Source of the DNA: Clostridia bacterium | Lineage (GTDB): Bacteria; Bacillota; Clostridia; Christensenellales; SZUA-584 | Direction: 5' to 3' | Assembly: GCA_003249555.1 (NCBI GenBank) | Contig: QKIQ01000061.1 | Span: 1-64,000, forward strand | DNA: 64,000 bases | Shown: positions 25,506 through 33,779 of the stretch, in pieces | How the letters are laid out: every line of letters begins with the position of its first letter | Position numbering within the stretch: the stretch's first letter is position 1 | Translations under genes and position numbers: made by a program | Notes under the pieces: generated by a model | The model's input: the letters and a program-made list of their open reading frames with translations, nothing else | Databases searched by the model: none | What the model was told of the DNA's origin: nothing

Positions 25506-26609
25506 ATGAGGATAATTTGTAATAAAAGTGAGCTGCAAAAGAATGTGAATATCGCCGCAAAAGCTGTCGCTTTAAAATCTCCCGTGTATATTCTTGAAGG
25601 AATCAGAATAGAAGCAAAAAACAATTTAGTAACATTGTATGGGAGTGATGGAACACTCTCTATTAAATGTATCAATAATGCAAATATAATCGAAGAAGGT
25701 GATGTGGTTTTACCTGCAAGGCTTTTTTGTGAGCTTCTTGCAAAGTTTGAAGAGTGTGATTTGAGCATATATACGGAAGGCAGTAATGTCGTGCTTGAGT
25801 GCGGTCATTCAAAGACGACGCTTTGTTATATGAGTGCCGAACAGTATCCCGCATTTCCGCTGTTTGACGCTGTAGACGGCATTACGCTCTATTCTAAGCA
25901 ATTAGTCAGTATGATTGATCAAACAGCGTTTGCCACGTCTGCAAGCGAGGAAAAACCGATTCTGACAGGCTTATTGATGGAACTGGGAGGGATCAGCTTT
26001 AAAATGGTTGCACTTGATGGTTACAGGCTTGCAATACGTAAAGAAACATTGATGTCTGAACAAGAAGAAAAAGAAGTGGTGGTTCCCTCAAAATCCATGC
26101 GAGAGGTCGCGCGCATTATACCTGAAGATGAAACAACGATAAAGATATATATAAGAGAAAATATGGTCAGTATCGTTTGTGATAATGTTGAGATTGTGAC
26201 ACGTGTGCTTCAGGGCGATTATGTAAAATATAAAAATATATTGCCGAATGAATTTATGACACGTGCGATTGTCAGCAGGCAGAGTTTATATAGCAGTTTG
26301 GAGAGGGCAAGCATTATGGCTCGTCAATCCAAAACAAACCTCGTTAATCTAGAAATAGATGGCGGCAATATGACAATTACATCGGATTCAGAAGTCGGGA
26401 AAGCGAGGGAAGAGGTTGATATTAAACTGACAGGCAAAAATTTAAGCATTGCGTTTAACGCGCGCTATTTACTTGATGTGTTGAAAGAAGTTGTTGATGA
26501 AGAAATTGTTTTGGATTTTAATACAAATATCAGTCCTTGTGTGATTCATCCGGTTTCAGGAGAAGGGTATCTGTATCTTGTGCTGCCTGTTAAAACGAGC
26601 CATAGTTAA
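25506..26609 (+). CDS. dnaN: DNA polymerase III sliding clamp (beta subunit)
   Basis: The ring-shaped processivity clamp. The 367 residues comprise three clamp domains. The N-terminus MRIICNKSELQKNVNIAAKA and the central blocks LLMELGGISFKMVALDGYRLAIRK and C-terminal NARYLLDVLKEV, SPCVIHPV and YLVLPVK are typical. AAGGAG lies 8 bases before the ATG. It lies 238 bases after dnaA, the gap holding the unwinding site. Its stop overlaps the convergent VTT gene by 3 bases. The usual next genes (yaaA, recF) are missing. Confidence 0.96.
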   Translation: MRIICNKSELQKNVNIAAKAVALKSPVYILEGIRIEAKNNLVTLYGSDGTLSIKCINNANIIEEGDVVLPARLFCELLAKFEECDLSIYTEGSNVVLECGHSKTTLCYMSAEQYPAFPLFDAVDGITLYSKQLVSMIDQTAFATSASEEKPILTGLLMELGGISFKMVALDGYRLAIRKETLMSEQEEKEVVVPSKSMREVARIIPEDETTIKIYIRENMVSIVCDNVEIVTRVLQGDYVKYKNILPNEFMTRAIVSRQSLYSSLERASIMARQSKTNLVNLEIDGGNMTITSDSEVGKAREEVDIKLTGKNLSIAFNARYLLDVLKEVVDEEIVLDFNTNISPCVIHPVSGEGYLYLVLPVKTSHS

Positions 26610-27313
26610 ACATTTTTTAAAAATTTTTTTTTGAGCCAATGAAGAGTACGTTCCTCAATAAGAGGAGCGTATTTTGTTGCAAGTATAAAAAATACAATTG
26701 CAATTGCACCTATAATGAACCACGTCCATATGGGAACAAAGATAATACCAGACCCAACAAGAGCAGAGAAAAGCAGACCCCATGGCCTTGTTAGTATTAC
26801 GATAAGCGCAAAAGATGGAAGATTAAGAGCGCTGAGACCTGCAATTAAACATAGAATATCGTCTGGAAAAAACGGAAAAACAAACATAAGTATGAGCAGA
26901 ATACGTTGGCGAGAGGAGACGGTATCCATGTACTTTTTGACAATATCTTTGCCTGCAATACGCTCCACAAGTGGACGTCCAAATTTTTTTCCAAGCAAAA
27001 AGGCGCCCAGAGAACCAAGAAAAATAGCGGCGAATGAAAGAATAAAACCATAGAAAAAACCGAAAAGAACGCCGCCGACCAGAGTGGTGATATTACCTGG
27101 AATCGGTGAGAAAATGACTTGTAAAAACTGCAAAGCAAAGTATGCAAGCGGTGCCCACGCGCCAAAAGAAGCGACATATGCCTGCAAACTTTCTTTATTC
27201 TCAAATAAAGAAAACCAGCCGTAATTTTTTCCGATGAAGTAGAGAAGGATAAAAGCGGCAAGTAATGCACAGAGTAAGATTATCCATACAATTTGTTTTT
27301 TCGTCATTTTCAT
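26606..27313 (-). CDS. TVP38/TMEM64 (VTT/DedA-like) membrane protein
   Basis: A 235-residue polytopic membrane protein of the VTT family, whose members act in lipid scrambling or transport and membrane homeostasis. It has five or six hydrophobic segments. The family core reads FSPIPGNITTLVGGVLFG (about residues 68-85) and GSLGAFLLGKKFGRP, followed by the FPFFPDDILCLIAGLS block (about 143-158). It is convergent with dnaN, overlapping its stop. There is no ribosome site; the ATG lies 6 bases after an extended -10, so a leaderless mRNA is likely. Function in this organism is unknown. Confidence 0.88.
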   Translation of the reverse strand: MKMTKKQIVWIILLCALLAAFILLYFIGKNYGWFSLFENKESLQAYVASFGAWAPLAYFALQFLQVIFSPIPGNITTLVGGVLFGFFYGFILSFAAIFLGSLGAFLLGKKFGRPLVERIAGKDIVKKYMDTVSSRQRILLILMFVFPFFPDDILCLIAGLSALNLPSFALIVILTRPWGLLFSALVGSGIIFVPIWTWFIIGAIAIVFFILATKYAPLIEERTLHWLKKKFLKNV

Positions 27314-27319
27314 GCAGAC

Positions 27320-27328
27320 AGTATACCA
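27320..27328 (-). promoter_or_regulatory. Extended -10 of the VTT gene (leaderless transcript)
   Basis: Reading leftward, TGGTATACT has TATACT at 27325-27320. The ATG starts 6 bases further on. The -35 region is weak. No Shine-Dalgarno can fit in between. Confidence 0.5.
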
Positions 27329-27363
27329 TATTTAAATAAAAGTTCCATTAAATTATTTACAAC

Positions 27364-27394
27364 AAAAAGAGACTGACTTTGTATGACAGCCTCT
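27364..27394 (-). terminator. Intrinsic terminator of the SGNH hydrolase gene
   Basis: Leftward RNA: AGAGGCUG pairs with CAGUCUCU (one G-U), followed by a U run. It starts 20 bases after the stop codon. Confidence 0.75.
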
Positions 27395-27414
27395 CAGAAA
27401 AAGAAGAAAGCGGT

Positions 27415-28125
27415 CTATACTCTTTCAGGAAGCAGATATGAAGCGTTATCGTGAATGTAGTTCATCACCGTGTCAAATATAAGCTTATGTCCCGCTTCAT
27501 TTGGGTGAATGCCGTCTGAACAGATATAATCATAGAATTCTTTGCACTTTAGAAAAGCACGTCTTATATCAATGCAATTGATATTTCTTATTCTCGAGAT
27601 ATATTGAAGGCAGTTGGAGTAACGCTCTTGCCACCAGTAAATTCGCCATACATCCTTTAGCCATTTTAATATTCTTAAGCCTTTTTCCTTGTCAGAATTG
27701 GTGAACCATTTAAAATAACTATCGGCATAAAGAGGTGGAAGCGTGGTGAGTATCACCTTTTTTCCGTTTTGCTGTACATAATCTATCATTTCATTGATTT
27801 GGTTTTCAAACAAATCGAGCGGTGTTTTGGGTATATGATCTAACATAGGATCGTCTGCAATATGATCCCAAAGAAAATCACAGTCGTTGCCGCCGAATTC
27901 AATCACAACGATATCCGGATTATATTTTTGCATTTTGGATTCTAGTACTTTTTTCCCTTGTGATACAGTAGAACCAAAGCGTGATGCGTTGATCATTTCC
28001 GCATTCACTGAATCCGCAAGAAGATTAAAAAAACATTTATTTAGCAACGTATATTTTTTCTTTTCTTCATCCAGTACCACACCTTTTGAAAGAGAATCTC
28101 CCACAACGAGTATTTTTTTATCCAT
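27415..28125 (-). CDS. SGNH/GDSL-type hydrolase
   Basis: A 236-residue lipase/acylhydrolase of the SGNH fold. Block I is VVGDSLSKG (Ser about residue 10), block III is EFGGNDCDF (about 76-84), and block V is SDGIHPNEAGH (Asp and His about 204-207). No signal peptide, so it acts in the cytoplasm. The substrate is unknown; relatives include thioesterases and carbohydrate esterases. It lies 34 bases downstream of a TetR-type regulator gene in the same direction, so it is the likely regulated target. Confidence 0.88.
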   Translation of the reverse strand: MDKKILVVGDSLSKGVVLDEEKKKYTLLNKCFFNLLADSVNAEMINASRFGSTVSQGKKVLESKMQKYNPDIVVIEFGGNDCDFLWDHIADDPMLDHIPKTPLDLFENQINEMIDYVQQNGKKVILTTLPPLYADSYFKWFTNSDKEKGLRILKWLKDVWRIYWWQERYSNCLQYISRIRNINCIDIRRAFLKCKEFYDYICSDGIHPNEAGHKLIFDTVMNYIHDNASYLLPERV

Positions 28126-28159
28126 ACGTCATTCCTTTCTTTGCGGCTAACATTTGTTT

Positions 28160-28723
28160 TTATATATATTTTGCGATATGATCGCAGATTTCATGCTCAT
28201 TTATGCTTGTGATTCCAGTGGCTCTTCTTAAAATTACTGTATCAAGAGCCATAAAAAAAGAATCAGTCATTCTTTCAGGATTTTTATAACCAATATTTTT
28301 AAGACCGGCTGTCACGATGGAGTGCCATTGAACTGCCTTTTCCTTGATTATTTTTTCTATTACTTCATGACCCATAATTGCATCATAGATCAAACAAATG
28401 TGAAGTCGACATTTATCAACTGTATCAAATATGGACGATAAAAGAAGAAATATCGTATCTTCAATAGTCATTCGGGGGGATATTGTATAAATCCAGTCAA
28501 ATATTTTGTTTGTGACGTCTATGAAATGATTGTTTGCGGCTTCAAAGACGAGATCTTCTTTTGACGGAAAATAATATGAAATTGTACCTTTGGATAGATT
28601 GACAGCTTTTGCGATATCGGAAATGCTTGTGGCACCAATACCCTTGCTGCAAAACATCTTTGAGGTTGTTTTTAAAATCATATCTCTATTATTTTCATAC
28701 TGTGACTGTATTTTTTTAGTCAT
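28160..28723 (-). CDS. TetR-family transcriptional regulator
   Basis: A 187-residue repressor. The N-terminal helix-turn-helix, MFCSKGIGATSISDIAKAVN then LSKGTISYYFPSKEDLV (about residues 23-59), is typical of TetR. The ligand domain is unassigned. The start is ATG 28723 with AGAAAGG just upstream; the TTG at 28738 lies before the ribosome site. A perfect 16-base palindrome upstream is its likely operator, implying autorepression. The SGNH hydrolase follows in the same transcription unit. Confidence 0.9.
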   Translation of the reverse strand: MTKKIQSQYENNRDMILKTTSKMFCSKGIGATSISDIAKAVNLSKGTISYYFPSKEDLVFEAANNHFIDVTNKIFDWIYTISPRMTIEDTIFLLLSSIFDTVDKCRLHICLIYDAIMGHEVIEKIIKEKAVQWHSIVTAGLKNIGYKNPERMTDSFFMALDTVILRRATGITSINEHEICDHIAKYI

Positions 28724-28752
28724 AAAACCTTTCTGCAATCATCATGCTTTAG

Positions 28753-28768
28753 TCGGACGGTTGTCCGA
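28753..28768. promoter_or_regulatory. Palindromic operator of the TetR gene
   Basis: TCGGAC-GGTT-GTCCGA, a perfect 6-4-6 inverted repeat 30 bases upstream of the TetR start. It lies directly downstream of the A+T-rich -10-like TATATT (leftward), where binding would block transcription. Confidence 0.7.
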
Positions 28769-28872
28769 TAAAATATACCATATTATTTATGTTTATTCAA
28801 TACTTTTATGTGAACTTAAGTAATATTGTATCTAAGTTATTTTAGTCTATGCTAATTTCCCTAAGGGTGCTC

Positions 28873-28901
28873 TTTCCATTCATGATGTTTTGCATTATAA
28901 T
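28873..28901 (+). promoter_or_regulatory. Promoter of parAB
   Basis: TTTCCA (28873-28878), 17-base spacer, TATAAT (28896-28901), 30 bases upstream of the parA start. Confidence 0.55.
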
Positions 28902-28930
28902 TAACCGTAATGATACAGGGGGGGTATGAT

Positions 28931-29704
28931 ATGTCAAGAATTATCGCCATTGCCAACCAAAAAGGCGGCGTTGGTAAGACGACAACAGCTGTCAATTTAA
29001 GTGCATGTCTTGCTGATAAAGGAAAAAGGGTGTTACTTATTGACGTGGATCCGCAGGGCAACTCAACAAGCGGTCTGGGAATCGAAAAAAGTGCGCTAAA
29101 AGCGTCGTCTTACGACATTTTGATTAACGATATTGACGCGCAAAAAGCAATAGTGGGTACAATGATTGATACGCTTGATGTGATTCCTGCCAATATCGAT
29201 CTTGTGGGTGCCGAAGTAGAATTGGTATCCCGTATGGCTCGTGAGCAAATATTAAAAAGAGCGCTAAAAAATATCCGTGATAGATATGACTATATTTTCA
29301 TGGACTGCCCACCTTCTCTCGGGCTTATTACAATTAATGCACTGACGGCATCTGACAAAATTCTCGTTCCTATTCAATGTGAATATTATGCGCTTGAAGG
29401 TTTGTCACAGCTTATTAATACCATAAAATTGGTTAAAGCAAATTTAAATCCCGCTATTGAGGTTGAAGGGGTGGTACTGACCATGTTTGACGGCAGAACG
29501 AATCTATCTATACAGGTTGTTGAGGAAGTCAAAAAATATTTCAAAAATAAAGTTTACAGTACCATTATTCCTCGAAATGTGAGGCTCGGTGAAGCACCCA
29601 GTTTTGGCCTTCCTGTTATTCGTTATGATGCAACATGTTTGGGTTCGCAGTGTTATACCGAGCTTGCCAATGAAATGATCGAAAATGGAGGCGTTGAAGA
29701 ATGA
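28931..29704 (+). CDS. parA: Chromosome partitioning ATPase ParA (Soj)
   Basis: A 257-residue Walker-type ATPase that works with ParB in origin segregation. In Bacillus it also regulates DnaA. The deviant Walker A is NQKGGVGKTTTAVNL (residues about 9-23). Walker A' is LLIDVDPQGN (about 36-45), and Walker B is IFMDCPPSLG (about 117-126). ATG 28931 has a GGGGGGG site 6 bases upstream; an ATG 21 bases earlier would overlap that site. parB overlaps the stop by four bases. Confidence 0.96.
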   Translation: MSRIIAIANQKGGVGKTTTAVNLSACLADKGKRVLLIDVDPQGNSTSGLGIEKSALKASSYDILINDIDAQKAIVGTMIDTLDVIPANIDLVGAEVELVSRMAREQILKRALKNIRDRYDYIFMDCPPSLGLITINALTASDKILVPIQCEYYALEGLSQLINTIKLVKANLNPAIEVEGVVLTMFDGRTNLSIQVVEEVKKYFKNKVYSTIIPRNVRLGEAPSFGLPVIRYDATCLGSQCYTELANEMIENGGVEE

Positions 29705-30558
29705 AACAACAGCAGCGTCTGGGAAAAGGATTGGGTGCGCTCATTGCTGATATTCCTGACCAGCAGAAAGAGAAAAGCGACGGAATTAAAGTGATCAATG
29801 TTAACGATATTGATCCGAATGCAGGCCAGCCCAGAAAGCATTTTGACAGCGAAAAGCTGAACGAACTTGCTCAGTCTATCAGCACGTATGGCATTGTTCA
29901 GCCTATTATTGTTCAGAATAACGGGTCGCGCTATATCATCATTGCGGGGGAGCGGCGATATCGTGCGGCACGTCTTGCGGGATTAAAGGAAGTTCCTGTT
30001 ATTATTAAGGAATATTCAGAAGCAGAACTTATGGAGGTATCTCTGGTTGAAAATCTACAACGAGAAGATTTAAATCCTATCGAAGAAGCAAAGGCAATGC
30101 GAATGCTCATGGATGAACATAATCTGACGCAGGATGAGCTTTCAACACGGCTTGGGAAATCAAGAAGCGCGGTGGCCAATACGCTGCGTTTGCTTTCATT
30201 GCCCGAATCTGTGAGAAGCATGGTGATTGCGGGAGATTTATCCTCCGGTCATGCACGATGTCTTGTAACGCTGGACCGCGATGATGATAAGCAAAGGCTC
30301 GCTTTAAAGATTGTATCTCAGGGGTTGTCTGTTCGGGCTACTGAAGAGCTTGTAAAAGCGCTGAATAAACAGATTCCCCAACAAAGTAAAAAGGAAAAAC
30401 AGGAGCCGGAAATAAAAGAGGCAGAAAAATCATTAACCGCAATTTTGGGTACACGCGTTCAAATTTCTGGTGACACGAAGAGGGGAAAGATTATTTTGCA
30501 GTATTATAATCAAGAACAGCTTAATTCTCTTTATGATTTTTTGATGACGAACAAATAA
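29701..30558 (+). CDS. parB: Chromosome partitioning protein ParB (Spo0J)
   Basis: A CTP-dependent clamp that loads at parS and spreads on DNA. The 285-residue protein starts RLGKGLGALIAD. The CTP-binding boxes are QPRKHFD, AGERRYRAARLAG (about residues 79-91) and the ENLQREDLNPIEEA block (about 117-130). The helix-turn-helix TQDELSTRLGKSRSAVANTL follows (about 142-161). The C-terminal dimer region ends the protein. The ATGA overlap with parA shows coupling. Three parS sites lie 49-154 bases after its stop. Confidence 0.96.
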   Translation: MKQQQRLGKGLGALIADIPDQQKEKSDGIKVINVNDIDPNAGQPRKHFDSEKLNELAQSISTYGIVQPIIVQNNGSRYIIIAGERRYRAARLAGLKEVPVIIKEYSEAELMEVSLVENLQREDLNPIEEAKAMRMLMDEHNLTQDELSTRLGKSRSAVANTLRLLSLPESVRSMVIAGDLSSGHARCLVTLDRDDDKQRLALKIVSQGLSVRATEELVKALNKQIPQQSKKEKQEPEIKEAEKSLTAILGTRVQISGDTKRGKIILQYYNQEQLNSLYDFLMTNK

Positions 30559-30606
30559 AAATAATAGACCAAACCTTTCATACCGAAGGACTTTTCTAAT
30601 CAAATA

Positions 30607-30622
30607 TGTTTCACGTGAAACA
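30607..30622. other. parS site 1 (perfect)
   Basis: TGTTTCACGTGAAACA, identical to the 16-base parS consensus. ParB loading site. Confidence 0.93.
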
Positions 30623-30655
30623 ATTTTAAGGTCATTTGCATTTAGAAAACATAAA

Positions 30656-30671
30656 AGCTTCACGTGAAACA
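30656..30671. other. parS site 2 (two mismatches)
   Basis: AGCTTCACGTGAAACA differs from consensus only in the left outer arm (positions 1 and 3). The CACGTG core is intact. Confidence 0.82.
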
Positions 30672-30696
30672 ATTTTAATAAAAGTTACTCAGGAAA

Positions 30697-30712
30697 AGTT
30701 TCACGTGAAACA
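30697..30712. other. parS site 3 (one mismatch)
   Basis: AGTTTCACGTGAAACA differs from consensus only at position 1. Site starts are 49 and 41 bases apart. Confidence 0.9.
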
Positions 30713-30723
30713 TAATTAACCAT

Positions 30724-30746
30724 AAAAAAGCGCCGTTATACGACGC
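30724..30746 (-). terminator. Intrinsic terminator overlapping the cvpA stop codon
   Basis: Leftward: GCGTCG, loop TATAA holding the TAA stop, CGGCGC, then TTTTTT. One G-U pair. Confidence 0.75.
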
Positions 30747-31443
30747 CGCGAATCAGATGCAATAAAAAGTTGTTTTCAGAGAAGAATACCGCTAAATTAG
30801 AACTATTAAAATAGTCTGATATCTGATCGACAGGAAGCACCAGAAAAACGATAGGAACTACCATCATCATTAAAAAACAGAACATCACGCCTCTGAGCGC
30901 ACCAAATAAAGCGCCAGTCGTACGGTCGTATTGACGGAGCTCGGGAAACTCCACTGTATAATCTATAGCACCCAGCACAAATGCATAAATTAAACGGGCG
31001 ATAAGAAATACAGCTATAAAAGAAATAATATTGAGTGCCGCCGAAACGATTGTCATGTTGTAGTATTCGCCGATCGTTGTAAATCCGCTTGATGCAAAAG
31101 CTTTCATTTCAACATTTTGCCGAATCAGCGATGTAAAAGGCTCAGCTATATCAGAGTTTGCAATGATATTGTCAAGCTGTGTTGACGAAAGGCTGTTGAT
31201 TAGCAGCTGCGAGTTTTCAAAAGCTTTGATTTTTTCTGCGCCTTCCGTATAATAAATCAGATATGAAAATAAGGATTCATTTGCTTTAACGGCCGTTGAT
31301 ACCACGGGGTAAAAAAAATACGAAGTGATAATTGAAAGAAAAAAAGCTCCGAGGTTCATGGCAGACCTTAAAAAACCGCGTTGTATACCTTCAAGCACCA
31401 TTATCAGAATAATGAGTATTAAAACCAAGTTAACCCAGTTCAT
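30736..31443 (-). CDS. CvpA-family membrane protein
   Basis: A 235-residue membrane protein with four hydrophobic segments: NLVLILIILIMVLEG, MNLGAFFLSIITSYFFY, AALNIISFIAVFLIARLIY and ALRGVMFCFLMMMVVPIVFLV. The N-terminal pattern DxxxxxIxxxxGxxRGFLRS reads MVLEGIQRGFLRSAMNLGAF. The CvpA/colicin V production family is linked to envelope and division-site functions in other bacteria. The start at 31443 has GGAGG 6 bases upstream. It lies 20 bases after the DUF5711-like gene in the same direction, a pairing suggesting a shared envelope role. Confidence 0.8.
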   Translation of the reverse strand: MNWVNLVLILIILIMVLEGIQRGFLRSAMNLGAFFLSIITSYFFYPVVSTAVKANESLFSYLIYYTEGAEKIKAFENSQLLINSLSSTQLDNIIANSDIAEPFTSLIRQNVEMKAFASSGFTTIGEYYNMTIVSAALNIISFIAVFLIARLIYAFVLGAIDYTVEFPELRQYDRTTGALFGALRGVMFCFLMMMVVPIVFLVLPVDQISDYFNSSNLAVFFSENNFLLHLIRGVV

Positions 31444-31463
31444 TATTACCTCCACGAACGGTT

Positions 31464-32570
31464 TTAAGGCAACGGCATTAATGAGATAAATTCACCGTGC
31501 TTTAATAAAACATGATCGTCAACCGCTCTTTCGACGCCGTCGATTGCATATGGCAGATCGTAAGTTCTCAAATATTTTCCTTCACCAGTATATACGAAAA
31601 GCTTTTCGTTTGCAAAACAATATATCTTTTCAACTCCGTGCAATATCTTAAATACACCGGGGGGGAGATTAATTTTTATTTCACTTCCGGATGTGCGGAC
31701 GATTCGCGCAATGTCGAACGTTTGGGTGCTGCCGTTTGGCACAAAGATGAATTTCGGATCATCCGTTTCATACACATCTTCAAGCATCCATCCGTATGTC
31801 ATGATCTCTTGAACTTCTGAATTTACCGATCCATAGACAGTGAGATACGTTGTACCAATGGCATAAATATGATCATCAATCCAATATACAGCACTGACCA
31901 GTTGATCTTTAAGCTCTTTTATCATTGTCATGGACTGAGTTTCAGGCTTGTATGTTAAGATGCGAGAAATAGGAACGCTGCCAGATGCGTCGAGTTCCAG
32001 AACATAAAGTGCGTCGCTCATCTCATCAAAGCCGTAATCGAGAACATAGCGATCGGTGACATCCAGCAAAAACAGCTGTTCTCCAGACAAATTAAAGACG
32101 ATGATATAGGAAGGTGTTTTGTCATCTAAATGCTGTTTAATATAAACGGCTACGACATCCTTTCCAACACGTGAAGACTCGATATCCCCATCTAACTGAG
32201 TCGAAAACTGATGCTGTCCTTGCGTATTGATGACCTGTATAACGCCTTGTCCTGCTGCGGCGATAATATCGTTGTTGGCGGTAAAGCGAAGACCTCCCGA
32301 GAAAAGACGCAGCTTCCACACAGTACTCAATGATGGGCTGATACATGTTAAAAGCTCCTGGTCTACGAAAATAATATTTTGTCCAACGGTATAGTGGCTG
32401 GATGCGGATCCGAAAGGCATGTCAACGATTGTATCCTCTAAACTCTTTCCCGCCGTTAAAATAACAATAAGTCCTGTGATTAACACAACAGTGACCAATA
32501 TAACGGCACCTAAAAAAAAGATTGTTTTGCGCGGCATTCGTTTCTTTTTTGTTTTTTTATTTACGTACAC
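31464..32570 (-). CDS. Membrane-anchored beta-propeller-like protein (DUF5711-like)
   Basis: A 368-residue protein with a basic cytoplasmic start (NKKTKKKRMPRK), one transmembrane helix (TIFFLGAVILVTVVLITGLI, about residues 16-35) and a large outside domain. That domain has repeated strand units such as GQNIIFVDQELL, NNDIIAAAGQGVIQV, GKDVVAVYIKQHL, DDHIYAIGTTYL and VEKIYCFANEKLFVY, suggesting a propeller. It resembles DUF5711 proteins of Clostridia. The family call is tentative and the function unknown. The GTG start is preceded by AGAGGTG. It lies in an operon with cvpA. Confidence 0.68.
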   Translation of the reverse strand: MYVNKKTKKKRMPRKTIFFLGAVILVTVVLITGLIVILTAGKSLEDTIVDMPFGSASSHYTVGQNIIFVDQELLTCISPSLSTVWKLRLFSGGLRFTANNDIIAAAGQGVIQVINTQGQHQFSTQLDGDIESSRVGKDVVAVYIKQHLDDKTPSYIIVFNLSGEQLFLLDVTDRYVLDYGFDEMSDALYVLELDASGSVPISRILTYKPETQSMTMIKELKDQLVSAVYWIDDHIYAIGTTYLTVYGSVNSEVQEIMTYGWMLEDVYETDDPKFIFVPNGSTQTFDIARIVRTSGSEIKINLPPGVFKILHGVEKIYCFANEKLFVYTGEGKYLRTYDLPYAIDGVERAVDDHVLLKHGEFISLMPLP

Positions 32571-32627
32571 AAGGCACCTCTCTAGTACGATGATAACGCC
32601 ATTATAACATATACAACATAAAAGAAA

Positions 32628-32648
32628 AACGGCCTAACTTTGGCCGTT
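32628..32648 (-). terminator. Intrinsic terminator of the lipid kinase gene
   Basis: AACGGCC / GGCCGTT arms with a 7-base loop, followed leftward by TTTCTTTT. Confidence 0.8.
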
Positions 32649-32675
32649 CAAACCGTTTTGCATAAAAACAAAAAC

Positions 32676-33554
32676 TTAGAAATCCGGACAGAATACTTTA
32701 AGAGCGGCGGGTTTTATGTGAAGGCGAGAGGGTGTTTGGCCATAAATCTCACCGTCTAAGTCAAAACTCATAGGCGCTTTGCTGTTGATGTGAATTTCAT
32801 CGCATGTCAGCTGCTCCGATACAGATATTTTTTGTATCTGGCCCTTTTTTAGCTTGGGAAGTTCAAAAAGTATGCGCCAGTTTGGTATATGATTTAAAAT
32901 AAGCACGTTAAAAAGCCCATCGCTAACGCTCGAATGAGGAGCCACATTAAGCCCGCCTCCAAAGCATTTACCGTTTGCTATGGCAATAAGGAGCACTTTT
33001 CGCTTCATTGTCACACCATTGGCTATAATCTCAATGTCAATGCTTTTATGCCTGAACAAAGACATGACGATGCCGATAAAGTAAGCAAGCCCACCTGTAA
33101 CAACGCGGCGTACCTTCTCCGTGTTGTGAATCACCTCAACATCAAATCCCGTACCCGCGACATTTAGAAAAGGCCTGTCTTCTTCCAGAAAGCCAATATC
33201 AACCTTTTTGCTATGTCCGTCAAGTATGGTTTTTAAAGCCTCGATAGGATCCTTTGATACATGAACCGCCCGGCGAAAGTCGTTACCTGTGCCCGCGGGG
33301 ATAATTCCCAGTGTTTCTTGAGTGCTGTGCAGCTCGCCAGCGATTTCGAGCAATGTTCCGTCTCCGCCCACAGATATAATACCTTTGTAACCTTTTCCGA
33401 CAGCTTCACGTGCCAGCAAAACTGCATGCCGAGCATATTCTGTTACAGCTAATTTATATGAGACTTTTTTAAAATCCAGGTGCTGCTGAACAGCCTTCAT
33501 TGCTTTTTCCGAACGGCCTGCGCCAGCAGTCGGGTTAAAAATGATGTAATACAT
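32676..33554 (-). CDS. Diacylglycerol/lipid kinase family protein (YegS/DgkB type)
   Basis: Phosphorylates diacylglycerol or a related lipid to recycle phosphatidic acid. The 292-residue protein has MYYIIFNPTAGAGRSEKAM (residues 1-19), the nucleotide loop GGDGTLLEIAGEL (about 63-75) and IIPAGTGNDFRRAV (about 84-97). The C-terminal beta-sandwich ends in FDLDGEIYGQTP. GGAG precedes the ATG. Single gene between its own terminator and the purL promoter region. DgkB-like or undecaprenol-related activity cannot be told apart by sequence. Confidence 0.88.
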   Translation of the reverse strand: MYYIIFNPTAGAGRSEKAMKAVQQHLDFKKVSYKLAVTEYARHAVLLAREAVGKGYKGIISVGGDGTLLEIAGELHSTQETLGIIPAGTGNDFRRAVHVSKDPIEALKTILDGHSKKVDIGFLEEDRPFLNVAGTGFDVEVIHNTEKVRRVVTGGLAYFIGIVMSLFRHKSIDIEIIANGVTMKRKVLLIAIANGKCFGGGLNVAPHSSVSDGLFNVLILNHIPNWRILFELPKLKKGQIQKISVSEQLTCDEIHINSKAPMSFDLDGEIYGQTPSRLHIKPAALKVFCPDF

Positions 33555-33690
33555 GTTAGCTCCAATAGTTTAATAAAATCATTCTACTAAAAGCGACAAT
33601 GTTTGTACAGATAAACCGTGCTGACGGTTGTATTTCAAACTGCTGCCAGTCTGCGCTTAAATCTTTTTTTTAGTGCTTTACACACCATCC

Positions 33691-33719
33691 TTGCACACGA
33701 ACAAAAAAACAATTATACT
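33691..33719 (+). promoter_or_regulatory. Promoter of purL
   Basis: TTGCAC (33691-33696), 17-base spacer, TATACT (33714-33719). The predicted leader is only about 53 bases with a small GGGGAGAGCCCC hairpin, too short for a purine riboswitch. Confidence 0.65.
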
Positions 33720-33779
33720 TCTCATATATAGGGGAGAGCCCCATCGTTTTGACCAACACTAAAGGAGAATGTACGGAAT

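Noticed and set aside
33555-33779. Possible purine riboswitch upstream of purL
   Set aside because: The predicted leader is about 53 bases, and the conserved purine-aptamer loops are absent.
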